NCBI GenBank assembly: GCA_001839685.1
Contig: MLAK01000793.1
Location: 62,001-126,000 of the forward strand
Origin: Tritrichomonas foetus
Lineage: Eukaryota > Parabasalia > Tritrichomonadida > Tritrichomonadidae
Length of the DNA: 64,000 bases
Reading direction: 5' to 3'
The translations under genes were made by a program, and so were the position numbers. Shown one piece after another: positions 30,161-40,828 of this stretch; position 1 is the stretch's first letter, and the number at the start of each line of letters is the position of its first letter. The notes beneath the pieces are model-generated. The model was not told where the DNA came from, did no database searches, and worked only from the letters and a program-made list of their open reading frames with translations.

Positions 30161-30943
30161 ACATATTGATATGTTTTATATCTTTTTATGCATTTCTTTA
30201 TTTTTTCCCGATTTTTCATTTTGTTAGGTTTTCTCGATCGTATGAAATCCCAGCAAATTTGGAGAAAGTGTCTTTAGTTAATGTATATGATAAACAACTG
30301 TGATAACTAACTGTGATAGCTCTCTTTATAGAAATGTTTTATATGGATTCGTATGATTGTGATACTTGAGGCAGAAGATGATAGAAAGAGCATAATAAGA
30401 TGTAGTGATATCATTGTAATGATTTCCCGAAGAGGAAAAGAATATACAGGTATATGCCATTTATTCGTTATCTCTCTTTTTTTCATTTATATGACGGTGT
30501 CATTTGTAGAATGAAAAACAAAACACAACACACACAGAAAACAAGTAGAAATGAAATATCGAAAAATGATAAAATCGCCACCAATTAGGCGATTCTGCCT
30601 CTGTCTAAAAATTGTGTCAAACCAGTTTTTTCGCATATTTCATTCAAGCGAAATCAACGAAGGTTCCTCATTTGTGAACTCCAAAATTACAATCGATATT
30701 TGATATGATAAAATCGATAATCATTCGAATTAAGAATGGTGCTGTTCGCAAATTATTTCTCGTGTGGTGTTATTCGATTTATAACAAAAAATGCAGTTTG
30801 TCGCTTTATGAATCATCTAGGGTTTGACCAGATTTTCATCATGAGAAATTATGCCATTCTTTAAAACTTAGAAATTTTTGAGAGAAAATAATACGACGAT
30901 AGAAATATAGTTTACAATTTTTGAGAAATCTACTTGAGCGGTT
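30161..30943. other. Intergenic spacer with a small perfect hairpin
   Basis: 783 bp between two plus-strand genes. At 30573-30594 AATCGCC pairs with GGCGATT around an 8-base loop, in otherwise AT-rich DNA. No other feature is seen. Confidence 0.5.
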
Positions 30944-31522
30944 ATGGTCGGCCTTTTCGAAATGGAACGAATCCAAAAGAAGGGTGAAACTACTCCCCTT
31001 GAACAATCAATCGCCACAATTTTGAACGAAATCCAAGCTGGCTCAGAAGAAGGAATGAAGAAGGCTCTTACAAATCTCAAAATCACAGGTGTTAAGGAAG
31101 TTTCAGATAATGGCCTCAAAGTTGTCATCGTCAGCGTTCCATACAAACAGATCGCTGCTTATCGCGCAATTCAAGGTTTCCTTGTCCCAGAACTCGAAAA
31201 GAAAGTCGAGAACTCACAAGTTGTCATCGTCGGAAAGCGCCGTGCTTTCCCAAAGGAACCAGTCCGCAATCGCCGTTATGTTGCAATCCGTCCAACAGGC
31301 CGTACACTTCGTGCTGTCAATGAGTCACTCCTCGACGATGTTGTTTATCCAACAGCTATCGTTGGAAAGCGCATTCATTATGACCTCAAGGGTGGCCAAA
31401 CAACACATGTTATTTTGGATCAACACGATCGCACACGCGTTGAAGAACGCCTTGCCGGTTTTGCTCTCGCATACAACCGCTTAACAGGCATCAGAACCGT
31501 CTTCGAAGTTGCCGATCATTAA
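30944..31522 (+). CDS. RPS7: 40S ribosomal protein eS7
   Basis: Protein of 192 residues, same length class as other eS7 proteins (about 190-195). Co-linear motifs: an N-terminal helix with LEQSIATILNEIQ, KVVIVSVPYKQIAAYRAIQ, LVPELEKK, VVIVGKRRAFPKE, the basic RTLRAVNESLLDDVVYPTAIVGKRI, and the C-terminal VEERLAGFALAYNRLTG. Small-subunit component with a role in pre-rRNA processing. An internal ATG six codons in (MERIQKK) is an alternative start. Codon choice is strongly biased to C-ending codons, as expected for a ribosomal protein gene. Confidence 0.96.
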   Translation: MVGLFEMERIQKKGETTPLEQSIATILNEIQAGSEEGMKKALTNLKITGVKEVSDNGLKVVIVSVPYKQIAAYRAIQGFLVPELEKKVENSQVVIVGKRRAFPKEPVRNRRYVAIRPTGRTLRAVNESLLDDVVYPTAIVGKRIHYDLKGGQTTHVILDQHDRTRVEERLAGFALAYNRLTGIRTVFEVADH

Positions 31523-33220
31523 ACAATCTGATTTTAAAAATCTCATTCTTCTTCCTTCCCCTTCTTCTTCTTCTTTTTTGTTTTCTCTTCTCGATTTCGA
31601 TATTTCGGCTATTTGGCCCAACTTTTTTGAAATTTTGATTGGCCATTTATCAACTTAATTTTTCTGAGAAAAACCGACATTAAATTGGTCAGAATATTCT
31701 TTCATGAAAATTCATTTTTTTTATTGATAGCACAAAAAGGAGCAGACTTTAACTAATTACATGCAATTCTTTAATTGTCAAAGGGAATATATCTTAAAAT
31801 GATTTCTTGAAGGAATCTTTGACATTAATGCATTGTCAACAAAAACAATTTTTCTTTTCTTCAACAAGAAAGGAATTTTTAAATATTTCTGTGCTTTACA
31901 TTGAATGTTTTTGGAGAAAACAAACCTATTGAATCATTTAGCAAGTAATGCAAAAAGATTTTTTTTGGTCTATATACAAAATTATGGTCATCATTAAAAT
32001 AAATTCCAAACAGAATATTGAGCATGTGAATAAAACTTTTAAGAAATTAAAATTTTGAAAAATAATTTATAAAGGAAATAGAAATCTGCCACAAGATCGC
32101 ATGAAGAATGATATATTGGCGCTGAACATTAAATAATTTATATTTCCATAAGAAAATAGGATCACTGATGAGTTTGAGAAACAACAAGTTGCCGAGTTGA
32201 GGCATTCTACATCAATAACCTGGCATATGCAACTTTACTATTAAGACTAGTGAATTTTCTCTCTATTAGTGAAGAACAGAAAATAAAATCATCAATATTT
32301 TGGTCAAAACATAAAAAATAAAAATGCAAATTGGTTTCATAGAAAAAACAATAAAATTTGTGCTACTTTGCATCTAGAAATGATGAGAGCAATCAATTTT
32401 TTTTCTCATGACTTTGTTTTTTGAGGGGAAATAAATTTTCTGTGAAATTTGGATCTAAAATGACAAGAAGTCACAATAAAAATTTTTTATAAATGAAGAT
32501 TAACATCGAAATTGCAAAATTATCGAAAATATTGGTTTCAATTGAAATCGATCAGAATTTTCAGAATTACCTTCAATATTGAATAAATTCTAATCGAACA
32601 TTTGAGATACAAATTGTGTAGAATAATATATCGTATTAGAAGTATATAAATTTAAATTGGACCAGCAACATAAACAAATATCTGGCAACTCAAATAACTA
32701 AAAATTAATATCATGTAACATTCATCATCCATGTGAGTAGGGTTTTTCTTTCTTAGCTATTCCATAGAATTTTGACTAAACATAGAATATTTTGACTCAT
32801 TTTTGAACTTATCTCAAATTTATTTGTCATTTTGAAGAACATGATCGGCATTTTGAAAAAGTTAACTTTTCAAATTTCAACAAAATTATGCATGTTTATG
32901 GAGAAGAAGACGAGATTTTTATTTGCAAATCTAATTCATATGACACAAAGTATTCTTGATTTTAAAAGATATGGCAGTACTTTGATGTCTCTTTTCTCAT
33001 TATTTGAGGAATTACAAAGGGACGAATAATTCTTTTTCACAGATATTTTTTGAGATAAAAAAACAGCCGCTATTTAAATGATTATAGAAAGATTTTATGA
33101 ATCTATCAAATAGAATATCTTTTTCTATGCATATGTAAATCATCACACAAAATAATTCAATTAACATTCAATTAATTTGTGAGATCTTTATGGTTGGATA
33201 AAAAAAGCTTTGTTTTTTAT
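31523..33220. other. 1.7-kb gene-free spacer
   Basis: AT-rich sequence starting with a pyrimidine-rich stretch just past the eS7 stop (CTTCTTCTTCTTCTTTTTTG). GAAAAAGTT near 32857 is not followed by a convincing gene; the 65-codon frame at 32832 starts with TTG. Nothing else is recognised. Confidence 0.5.
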
Positions 33221-33228
33221 TCACATTC
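33221..33228 (+). promoter_or_regulatory. Initiator-like TCACATTC of the Myb gene
   Basis: Identical octamer to that before glucokinase; it lies 11-18 bases before the ATG at 33239 and supports that start over the upstream GTG at 33179. Confidence 0.45.
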
Positions 33229-33238
33229 GACTGATCTC

Positions 33239-33850
33239 ATGTCTTTAAATAATATGACTAATTCAAATAGGCCAAACATCCCTGGATCAAGGAGACTATT
33301 CACGAAAGAAGAGGATGATTTCATTCGACAGCTTGTTCAGAAATTCGGTGATTCAGATTTCAAAAAAATTGCGCTTTATATTCCAAACAGAACGACAAGA
33401 CAATGCAGAGAACGATACAAAAACTATTTAGCACCTGAATTAAAGAACGGCGCCTGGACGAAGGAGGAAGATGATTTATTGAAGCAAAAAGTCAAAGAGA
33501 TAGGTCAAAAATGGACAATTATCGCTTCCTTCTTTCCTACTCGTTCTGACGTGAATATCAAAAACCGATGGGTTACAATTTCTGGAAAAATTCATCACAG
33601 CTTCAAAGTCACTGTGATTCCTCCCAAAATCCGTCAGCCATCAGTAGCACCATTACCATTAATTCATATGCCGCCGAAGAAGGTTTCGATGCCAGTAATG
33701 CCGATAATTGATATATGCAATCGAAACATTAATGAATTTGATTTGAATTTTGAGAAAGATGATGCCATTTGCCATTCGTTTATCGATGAAGATATAATTC
33801 CATCTTCAGTCGAATGGAATGAATCAAGTTTTTGGACAGATCAATTTTGA
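33239..33850 (+). CDS. Myb-like (R2R3-type) DNA-binding protein
   Basis: Protein of 203 residues. Two Myb repeats lie at about 20-115: the first LFTKEEDDFIRQLVQKFG ... TTRQCRERYKNYL, the second GAWTKEEDDLLKQKVKEIG ... DVNIKNRWVTI. Some of the usual tryptophans are replaced (first repeat F and F; second repeat keeps W at the first two positions), a common variation in trichomonads. The C-terminal half is Pro-rich and then acidic (ICHSFIDEDIIPSS), plausibly an activation region. Trichomonas has many such small two-repeat Myb factors that bind promoters. Start ATG is chosen because the longer frame begins with GTG and an initiator lies just upstream. Confidence 0.9.
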   Translation: MSLNNMTNSNRPNIPGSRRLFTKEEDDFIRQLVQKFGDSDFKKIALYIPNRTTRQCRERYKNYLAPELKNGAWTKEEDDLLKQKVKEIGQKWTIIASFFPTRSDVNIKNRWVTISGKIHHSFKVTVIPPKIRQPSVAPLPLIHMPPKKVSMPVMPIIDICNRNINEFDLNFEKDDAICHSFIDEDIIPSSVEWNESSFWTDQF

Positions 33851-34337
33851 TTTTGATTTTTTGTTTCCTTCTTGTCTTTATTTACAATATGGAGTGTTTT
33901 TATTAAAATGTGCATGATGATACCTTATTTATTTGATATTTGGAAACGATTTTGTTTTGTTTTTGTGATTATTATTTTTTTGAATTCACAATCGAGTTCA
34001 TTTTGTATTTTTTCTGATGTTTTGTGTCAACACTATTGACTGAACACTTTGCCTCTGCATTATGAAAAAGATTTCGACAGGATTGGCCAATTATTCATGT
34101 GAATTTGAATTTTTTGCTTTAACGTTTTGTCTGAATGCAGATGTATGGTTAGCACATTGTTGTGAGTCTATTTTTACTTATCAGCCTTTTTACCTTTTTT
34201 GGAATCACTTCACTAAAATGTTTCTTCCGATCAATTTTCACCTGACACAGAATTAAAATTGAATTAGTATCGAAAATTGATGTTATACTTTGCTAAATTC
34301 TTAGAAATAGCAAATATAATTATTTTGATGATGTTTG
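33851..34337. other. Short spacer
   Basis: 487 bp, T-rich. A 64-codon ATG frame (34062-34256) lies here, but its residues and lack of upstream signals give no support for a gene. Confidence 0.4.
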
Positions 34338-35645
34338 ATGCTTAATTCTTCTTTTATGGATTACAAGAACGAAAGTGCCGCTTTAAAAACAATCAGATAC
34401 CCAGAAAATCAACTTTCGAAACCGTTAATTATCGAAGGACCAGGCGACATCGATCAAATTGAATTGGACGATTCAATTAATAACTGCATTTCTTATCCTT
34501 CCGAAGAAAGCTGGTATAAACTATGTAATATTTTAGATCAAGGATTAAGTATTCTCCTTACCGAAGAACAGTTCGCAAAGATTGCCGACAATTTAGCCAA
34601 ATATTATAAAAATCAGCCAATCCGCTCTATCCTCACGCTTCGAGTTTTTCAGATTTGTATCAAAAAGTTCCAACAATCGCTTCACCCGCTTCTCGTCGAT
34701 TTCTTTTTGAATGACCTCATTTCTCTATTCAAAAGAGAAACTCCAATTCCGCAAATGATTGAACTTTTCCAGACTTTATACTATTTAATTCCCTTATCAA
34801 CGGACGAACAGCTCAGAAAACTAAGTTTCGATTTGAAGAATTTTTATTTTGAAATTTGCCTTTCCGAGAGTTTTCCTTTTTCCAATTTTATTGGCTGCTT
34901 GCATTCAATTATTGAGCATTGTAATAACGTTTTTGACACTTTTTTGGATTTATCGAATATTATTGAAAACTTGACGGTTAGAAAAGATTGGGGGCTTTCA
35001 TTTGATTGCATTGGAATTTTCATTACTTTGATTCAAAAAGATCCCAAAATTTGTACTTATTTGGTTGAAGAAACTCATATTTTTGAATTATTGGATTCTT
35101 TATTTTGTCGAAAAAATGATTGTTTAAATTGGAAAATCGTTAAAATTTATTATTTACTATTTAAAGAATTGAATTTGATTCCGACAAATGATTTATTCAT
35201 GAAAATATTTAATTTTTTGCCAACTGAAAATTTCCGACTTGAAACTTCTGTAATTAACTTTTTAATACTTGCTGTTACTTTTTCAGATGAATATTTGCAT
35301 TTTCTTAGTCAAGAAAATCTTTTTTTGAGAATAAAAAATTTTGGAAATTTGAAATTCTCTCAAAAGGTTGCAATTATGCGATTTGCCAGAACTGTCTTAG
35401 AAAAAAGTCCTTCTTTATTTTTAAATCAAATCACTGATGATATTGTAAACATTGCCGTTGATGCAATTGAAAGTTCGAATGCAAAAATGGCAGGAAATGG
35501 AATTTTCGTTCTTTTTCTTTTGGCAAAAGAAGGAAAATTTGATTTGAATGAAATTGATTTTTCGACTGCTGAACAAATTGAAGATGTAAATGTGCATCGG
35601 TTAATTGATTTGGTAATAAAAACTAGAGAAAATGTGAATGAATAA
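34338..35645 (+). CDS. Helical-repeat (ARM/HEAT-like) protein of unknown function
   Basis: Protein of 435 residues from ATG 34338 (a second ATG at 34356 is also possible; the frame extends one codon further only through TTG). After an N-terminal 50-residue charged segment the protein is almost wholly alpha-helical, with repeated amphipathic helix pairs of 40 or so residues (for example RSILTLRVFQICIKKFQQSL; FSQKVAIMRFARTVLEKS; AKMAGNGIFVLFLLAKEG), consistent with an armadillo or HEAT solenoid. I cannot assign a named family. Such solenoid proteins are common in trichomonads and usually bind other proteins. A downstream T-rich tail region follows. Confidence 0.6.
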   Translation: MLNSSFMDYKNESAALKTIRYPENQLSKPLIIEGPGDIDQIELDDSINNCISYPSEESWYKLCNILDQGLSILLTEEQFAKIADNLAKYYKNQPIRSILTLRVFQICIKKFQQSLHPLLVDFFLNDLISLFKRETPIPQMIELFQTLYYLIPLSTDEQLRKLSFDLKNFYFEICLSESFPFSNFIGCLHSIIEHCNNVFDTFLDLSNIIENLTVRKDWGLSFDCIGIFITLIQKDPKICTYLVEETHIFELLDSLFCRKNDCLNWKIVKIYYLLFKELNLIPTNDLFMKIFNFLPTENFRLETSVINFLILAVTFSDEYLHFLSQENLFLRIKNFGNLKFSQKVAIMRFARTVLEKSPSLFLNQITDDIVNIAVDAIESSNAKMAGNGIFVLFLLAKEGKFDLNEIDFSTAEQIEDVNVHRLIDLVIKTRENVNE

Positions 35646-35981
35646 AGATATTATAAAAAACAATTTTCAATCCTTTTTCACATATATAATTGTTTATCAA
35701 ATGAACAAATCATTATTATCGCTAATTTTAATGTTCCTTTTGTAATTTTGTGGCGTACTTTATAAAGGAAAGAACTATTCATTTAAAAAGAATTCTCTTC
35801 ATATATTTTTTTCTCAAATGATAATTAAACTATCACTAGTCGAAATTAGAATTCATCGAAAAATGACTATTTACACCTTAGAAAGAATCTAATAATCATT
35901 AGAATAGGATAAAAATGTCGAAAACGTCTAAAAAAGAAAATTGTGAAAATATGTTTAACACTATTTTATTACAGAGATTAC
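35646..35981. other. Short spacer between convergent genes
   Basis: 336 bp, AT-rich, no feature seen. Confidence 0.5.
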
Positions 35982-36935
35982 TTAATAAATTCCTTTTTCT
36001 TTCAACAACAACCAAAGATCATTAATTGTCAATTCACGCATCCTAATTCCTCTCAATTCCCTTGGTAAAAGATCATCAGATCTATTTCTTCTTTCATTTT
36101 CTTTTGGCAAAGTCCAAGTTTCCTTTTCTTCATTATAACAAACTTCGCCAAGGACTTTTTTCGCCGCCAGAACACTTTTCACACGCGGTAACAAAGAAAG
36201 ATTGTCGAAACTTCCTGGCGCATCTTTGAACGACTCACAATGTTGCGCAATTTCTTCAGTTGTCATTGGCATGTTCAATTCTTTTATTAGCCACATCAAT
36301 CTCTCCTGGAAATATCCATTTTCATTTCTTCTTGAAGACATCGCTGATGACGCTGAATTGGAATTAGAGTTAAAATGCGACTTAGAAAAATCCTTCTCTT
36401 TTGTCGAATTGGAATTTCCTGAAGAAGAAGCAGAAGCAGAAGCAGAAGATGATGACGAAGATGATACATTTTTAGACGAGTGATGTGAAGAGTGATGTGA
36501 TGTTGGTGACAGTTTGTTTGGCGCCCAGTGAGTTTCATCAACCCTGATAAAAAGTGGACGATTTTCTTTAACAATAGAATAGTTAATATGCAAGACACGC
36601 TTATCAGGAGGGGCACGATATTGATGATCACTGGCACTTCCTATCGTTGACCAGAACCTCCTGATGAATGCAACAATTTCTTCATCAGTTGCAGAGCCGC
36701 CCCTATGATTCATGCAATATGTTATTGCTCTTTGTATAGGGGACAGAGGCTTATCTTTACAAAGACCACCAATTTCAAAAGGATGTTGAAATTTGTTGAT
36801 TTCATCAGGATCAACATCATCATATAATTTCATCAGCTCTTCAATCTGATGCTCAAAATCCCGTTTTGCTTGTTGTGATGCAGTTGTTTTTTCATTATCA
36901 ACATTGCTGCGACGGGAGCGCTTTCTGGGAGGCAT
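35982..36935 (-). CDS. Nuclear protein with two winged-helix-like segments, possible initiator-binding-family member
   Basis: Protein of 317 residues. It opens with a basic nuclear-signal-like stretch (MPPRKRSRRSN). Residues about 50-145 look like a compact helical/winged DNA-binding module: PFEIGGLCKDKPLSPIQRAI, GGSATDEEIVAFIRRFW, then KRVLHINYSIVKENRPLFIRV. A Ser-rich linker (about 150-200) follows, then a second module with LMWLIKELNMPMTTEEIAQH and a strand pair KVLGEVCYNEEKETWTLP. Layout and size recall the parabasalid initiator-binding protein IBP39 (winged-helix IBD plus linker plus C-domain), but I cannot confirm that from memory, so it is a hypothesis only. Any winged-helix transcription factor would fit equally. 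Confidence 0.5.
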   Translation of the reverse strand: MPPRKRSRRSNVDNEKTTASQQAKRDFEHQIEELMKLYDDVDPDEINKFQHPFEIGGLCKDKPLSPIQRAITYCMNHRGGSATDEEIVAFIRRFWSTIGSASDHQYRAPPDKRVLHINYSIVKENRPLFIRVDETHWAPNKLSPTSHHSSHHSSKNVSSSSSSSASASASSSGNSNSTKEKDFSKSHFNSNSNSASSAMSSRRNENGYFQERLMWLIKELNMPMTTEEIAQHCESFKDAPGSFDNLSLLPRVKSVLAAKKVLGEVCYNEEKETWTLPKENERRNRSDDLLPRELRGIRMRELTINDLWLLLKEKGIY

Positions 36936-37744
36936 TTTTTGAAAAGATATATCGGTTATTTCATTGAAATAGTGATTACCTATTGAAAAAATTCAATAGA
37001 TAAAAACAATGAGAATCAATGGCCATAAAATTATACAAATTGTTTCCAGTTTGGTAATTCATGGAAATGATTATATATGTGCTTGTCTTATGATTGCGGC
37101 AAGATATCGGAAAGTGTTTCATGATATTGAATATTATTCATTGTGGGATTGAAGTATTTATTGAACTATGATTCTGAAATGTATACTTAATGTGAGTTTT
37201 CTTCAAATTCGGACGATCATTCCGATGATGAATCGAAAAACGAAAAATATTGTTGATGAAAACGCCGATCTGAATAATTGTCGATTTTAGATGTTTTTTG
37301 TTTATGTATAATATTAATTTAATATTTTATGTAAAATAAATCAATTTAACATCTATTTTAGCTCAATCGATTTATTAATATTTTTGCTATTTAAAAATGA
37401 GAAGAAACTATGTTTAAAATGATTTTTATATACATAGGCAATATCAAAGAATTACTTTGCACTTGAAAATATCTCAACTCATTTTATTTCATTTTTAATA
37501 GTTAGACATATTGATAATTTTATGCATCAAAATCAAAATCGTTTGAGAATATCTAAATCTTTTGTAAAAAAACAATAAAGAAATAATATATTAACTAAAT
37601 TCATCACCAAAATAAAATATAATTAAATTAAATTAATTTCTATTCACATTTAATAACAATTTGATTTCGTTTCGTTTCATTTTCACTTAATTTCACATTT
37701 TGATGGTTTCATTTTCATCAAAAAAAACAAAATGATAGTATTCT
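36936..37744. other. Intergenic spacer, nothing recognised
   Basis: 809 bp of AT-rich DNA between two minus-strand genes, with A/T homopolymer tracts near 37560-37735. Confidence 0.5.
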
Positions 37745-40700
37745 TCATGCTACCTGTTGGGCGCGAACAGTTCTCACGTTCTTCTTCTGAACTTCCATTG
37801 AAACTTTTGGAATTTCGGAACGAGACCCTCTCGCAGACCTACTGGATCTTCTAGAGTTGTTCCTTCCATTGTTTGCTGGTGGCTCACTTGGTTCTTTCGG
37901 TGGTTGTGGTTCACGAATAAAAACTCTTTTGGCACTCGAGCTTGAATCAGATTCATCAGTAGTTGATGCTCCAGAATTAAATTGGTTTGAAAATGAAGGA
38001 GAAATGAGTGGGGCTGTTTGACTTTTTGCTAATTGATCAATCTTTGAGTAACAATTTTCGAATATTTCTCTAATTTCTCCATCTTTTAATGTTACATTTT
38101 CTTTTCTATTTGTGATTTGCTGTTGGTCAATTTTTCGAATTGGTGGATTCTCTAATTTCATTCTTGAATCACCATTTGTCTTTGATAAATTCATAATGGA
38201 ATCAGCTAAAGCATGATCTTTTTCAATAAATGTTTTACTTACATTTTCTAGACTCTTTAAATCATCTGAACACTTTCTAGCAATCAAATCAGCATCATTT
38301 TTCTTTGCATCCTTGATTTCATTTGAAGAATCAGTGATTGCATTCGCCTGAACTTTCTTGGCACTTTCAATTCTTTGCTTTAATTTTAGAATAACTTGTG
38401 AATGTGAATCAACAAGTTTTTTCTGTTTTTGTTCATATTCGTTTTGTAACTTGTTTATTGCCTGCGAAGTAGTTTTTGTTATTTCTTGCTTTTGTGAATG
38501 AATTTCAGCAACCTTTATTTGATATTCAGCTTCAGCTTTAGTCATATCTTGTCTCACTTTTTGAATCTTTAACATTTGAGCACCACCAACTTTGTCAATT
38601 TGGTCTTGAACTTGTGTTAATTTTTCTTTGAATTCATTTTCGATTTTAGAAAGAGAACTTTTGGAATATCGTAAAGTTGCTTCCAATTTACCTTTCAAAT
38701 CTTTCTCTTGTTTTTTAGCAGTCAAATTTTCTAATTCTTTTGTCAATTCAGTTTTTTGTTTATTATATTCAACATTATCATTTTCAATTTCTTTCTTTTT
38801 TCTTTGAACAAAATCATCAGCTTTATTTTTCGATTCACGAACTTTTCGAATCATTTCAATTAAATCTACACCTCTTTGATTTTCTTCTTTATCATACAAT
38901 TTGGCCAAATTTTCAATCGCATTATTCAATTTTACTTGCTCTACTTGGATTTTCATTTCATACTCTTCATCAATAGAATTCGTTTCTTTTTCAATTCTTC
39001 TTTGTACTTGTCTGAATTCTTTTTCAGTATTTTGCATTTTATTGGTGAGGAAATTGATTGTTTTTTCACCTTCATCTTGTGCTTTTTTAATAGAATTAAT
39101 AGCAACTGTCAGCTTCCCTTTCAATCTGTTGAATTCCATTTGATGTTGTTTTTCTTCATTCTCAGTACTTCCTAAATTTTCAATAGATTTTTTATATTCT
39201 TCTAATTTTGAACCGTTTTCTTTCTTTCTTTCTTCAATTTGTGCATTTAAATCTTTGGAGTATTTATCTTGTAAATTTTTGAATTCTTTGTCTCTCAGAT
39301 TCTTTTTCTGAAGAACTTGTTTATCAATTTCTTCTTTCTTCTGTTTTTGTCTTGCTAAATTAGCTGATTGAACTTTTTCTTTCTCCGCCGAAACTTGTTT
39401 GGATTTGTTGGTCATTTCACTGTTTATTGTTGCTTGTAAACTTTTCAATTCAACCAATAAATCATGAATATTTTTCCTGTTTTCACTTTGTAAGACATAG
39501 TTTAATTCATCTTGGCCTTGAAGGGCTTGATTTAATGCACGAATACGTTCACGTGCAAGTTCTCTAAATTCAGTTGTATCTTTTTCTTTTTGGCTTCGAG
39601 CTTTAGTTAATTCAGTAGCGATTTTCTTTTGGAATATAGTTTGTTTCAGTTTAACTTTTTCGATAGAAGCATCAATCAATTGTTGGAGATGCTTTTTCAA
39701 AAGCATCATATCATTATCGGATTCCTCAATCAATTCAATAAGTCTGTTTAATTTAAATTGTCTATCTTTGATATTTTTTTCATGCTGTTTAATTAATTGC
39801 TGAAGTCTTGATTCAAAATCTGATCGTTGCTTTTCAATTTCTGAAGCTCGCGAATTCATGAATTGATGTCGTTGATGTTTCTGTTGATTAACTTGATTAA
39901 TTAAATTATTTATGTCAGCTTGATGATTTTTAATCAAATTTTGCAAATATTGTTTCAATTCAGAAATTTCAGCAATTCGTTCAGATTTTTTAGATTTTTC
40001 TCTTTTTTGCATTTCTGCAAGCTTTAATTTATGTTCTTTCACTAAATTTTTAGTATTTGAAATCAACGTGTTTTTCTGGTATCTTAATTTTTCGAAATTT
40101 TCATAATATTGAGTATTAATTTCATTATATTTCTCTTTAACCATTTTATTTTCATTTTCGAGTGCTTCAAATTGATGACGAATTTGAATGAATTGTGGTT
40201 TTCTTATATAAACTTCTGCATTAAAAATTTTATTAATTTGAACTCTTTTTTCTCTAACTTCAATTGCATGTTGGGCTTTTATTTGTCTTATTTTTTTGTC
40301 TAATTCAGATTGGTACTTTGTGATTTTTGCATTGATTGGTTGAATGGCAGTAGAAACGCGTTTTTTGATTTCACTTTTATATTTTTTATCAACTGCTGCT
40401 AATTCAGATTTTACAGTTGCTGCGGTTTTACTGATGAGTTCAGACTCTTTTATTGAATTGACCTTAAGGTCATTTATTTGTTGGAGGATGAGATGACACT
40501 CATCATAAATATTCTGTAATTTTTGAAATTGTGACTTACATAAATTTGAATAGTTTGCTTTAACGTTTTTATATGCGCTTCCATAATCTTGGCATGCTTT
40601 GTCGATGCAATTCTTTCGAAACTGGACTAAATCTTTCGATATTCCTTCTGCGATGCGGTGGTGTTGTCTGACTAGCTGCGTGAGAGAAGATTCGTAATGT

Positions 40701-40828
40701 ATTGTAATCGATCTGAGTTCATCGAGCCTGTCTTTTGTGAGTGAGCTCATTTGAAAAATTACTTTCGCTAACTGCGCAAGTTTTTTGCATGAATTATGCT
40801 TGAAAGCTTCATTTCTGTCTGTGATCAT
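37745..40828 (-). CDS. Large coiled-coil protein, 1027 residues, unknown
   Basis: Almost the whole protein from residue about 25 to 900 is a charged coiled coil rich in Lys, Glu and Gln, without obvious heptad breaks longer than a few residues. The C-terminal 120 residues are Ser/Pro/Arg-rich and disordered (ESDSSSSAKRVFIREPQPP, then SRRSSRSARGSRSE). No motor, kinase or membrane segment is visible. An internal ATG at 40750 (MSSLTKDRLDEL) is a plausible alternative start and lacks the slightly odd first 26 residues. Long rod proteins of this type make up flagellar roots, costa and axostyle-associated fibres in trichomonads, which is a suggestion from composition only. Confidence 0.7.
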   Translation of the reverse strand: MITDRNEAFKHNSCKKLAQLAKVIFQMSSLTKDRLDELRSITIHYESSLTQLVRQHHRIAEGISKDLVQFRKNCIDKACQDYGSAYKNVKANYSNLCKSQFQKLQNIYDECHLILQQINDLKVNSIKESELISKTAATVKSELAAVDKKYKSEIKKRVSTAIQPINAKITKYQSELDKKIRQIKAQHAIEVREKRVQINKIFNAEVYIRKPQFIQIRHQFEALENENKMVKEKYNEINTQYYENFEKLRYQKNTLISNTKNLVKEHKLKLAEMQKREKSKKSERIAEISELKQYLQNLIKNHQADINNLINQVNQQKHQRHQFMNSRASEIEKQRSDFESRLQQLIKQHEKNIKDRQFKLNRLIELIEESDNDMMLLKKHLQQLIDASIEKVKLKQTIFQKKIATELTKARSQKEKDTTEFRELARERIRALNQALQGQDELNYVLQSENRKNIHDLLVELKSLQATINSEMTNKSKQVSAEKEKVQSANLARQKQKKEEIDKQVLQKKNLRDKEFKNLQDKYSKDLNAQIEERKKENGSKLEEYKKSIENLGSTENEEKQHQMEFNRLKGKLTVAINSIKKAQDEGEKTINFLTNKMQNTEKEFRQVQRRIEKETNSIDEEYEMKIQVEQVKLNNAIENLAKLYDKEENQRGVDLIEMIRKVRESKNKADDFVQRKKKEIENDNVEYNKQKTELTKELENLTAKKQEKDLKGKLEATLRYSKSSLSKIENEFKEKLTQVQDQIDKVGGAQMLKIQKVRQDMTKAEAEYQIKVAEIHSQKQEITKTTSQAINKLQNEYEQKQKKLVDSHSQVILKLKQRIESAKKVQANAITDSSNEIKDAKKNDADLIARKCSDDLKSLENVSKTFIEKDHALADSIMNLSKTNGDSRMKLENPPIRKIDQQQITNRKENVTLKDGEIREIFENCYSKIDQLAKSQTAPLISPSFSNQFNSGASTTDESDSSSSAKRVFIREPQPPKEPSEPPANNGRNNSRRSSRSARGSRSEIPKVSMEVQKKNVRTVRAQQVA

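Noticed and set aside
32832..33029. 65-codon frame in the eS7-Myb spacer
   Set aside because: TTG start, no family resemblance, no initiator; AT-rich noise.
34062..34256. 64-codon ATG frame upstream of the helical-repeat gene
   Set aside because: Composition is like translated AT-rich spacer and there is no promoter-like arrangement.
38740..40303. Plus-strand frames rich in Phe/Ile/Leu opposite the large coiled-coil gene
   Set aside because: Antisense of Lys/Glu-rich coiled coil always reads as Phe/Leu/Ser; no independent support.
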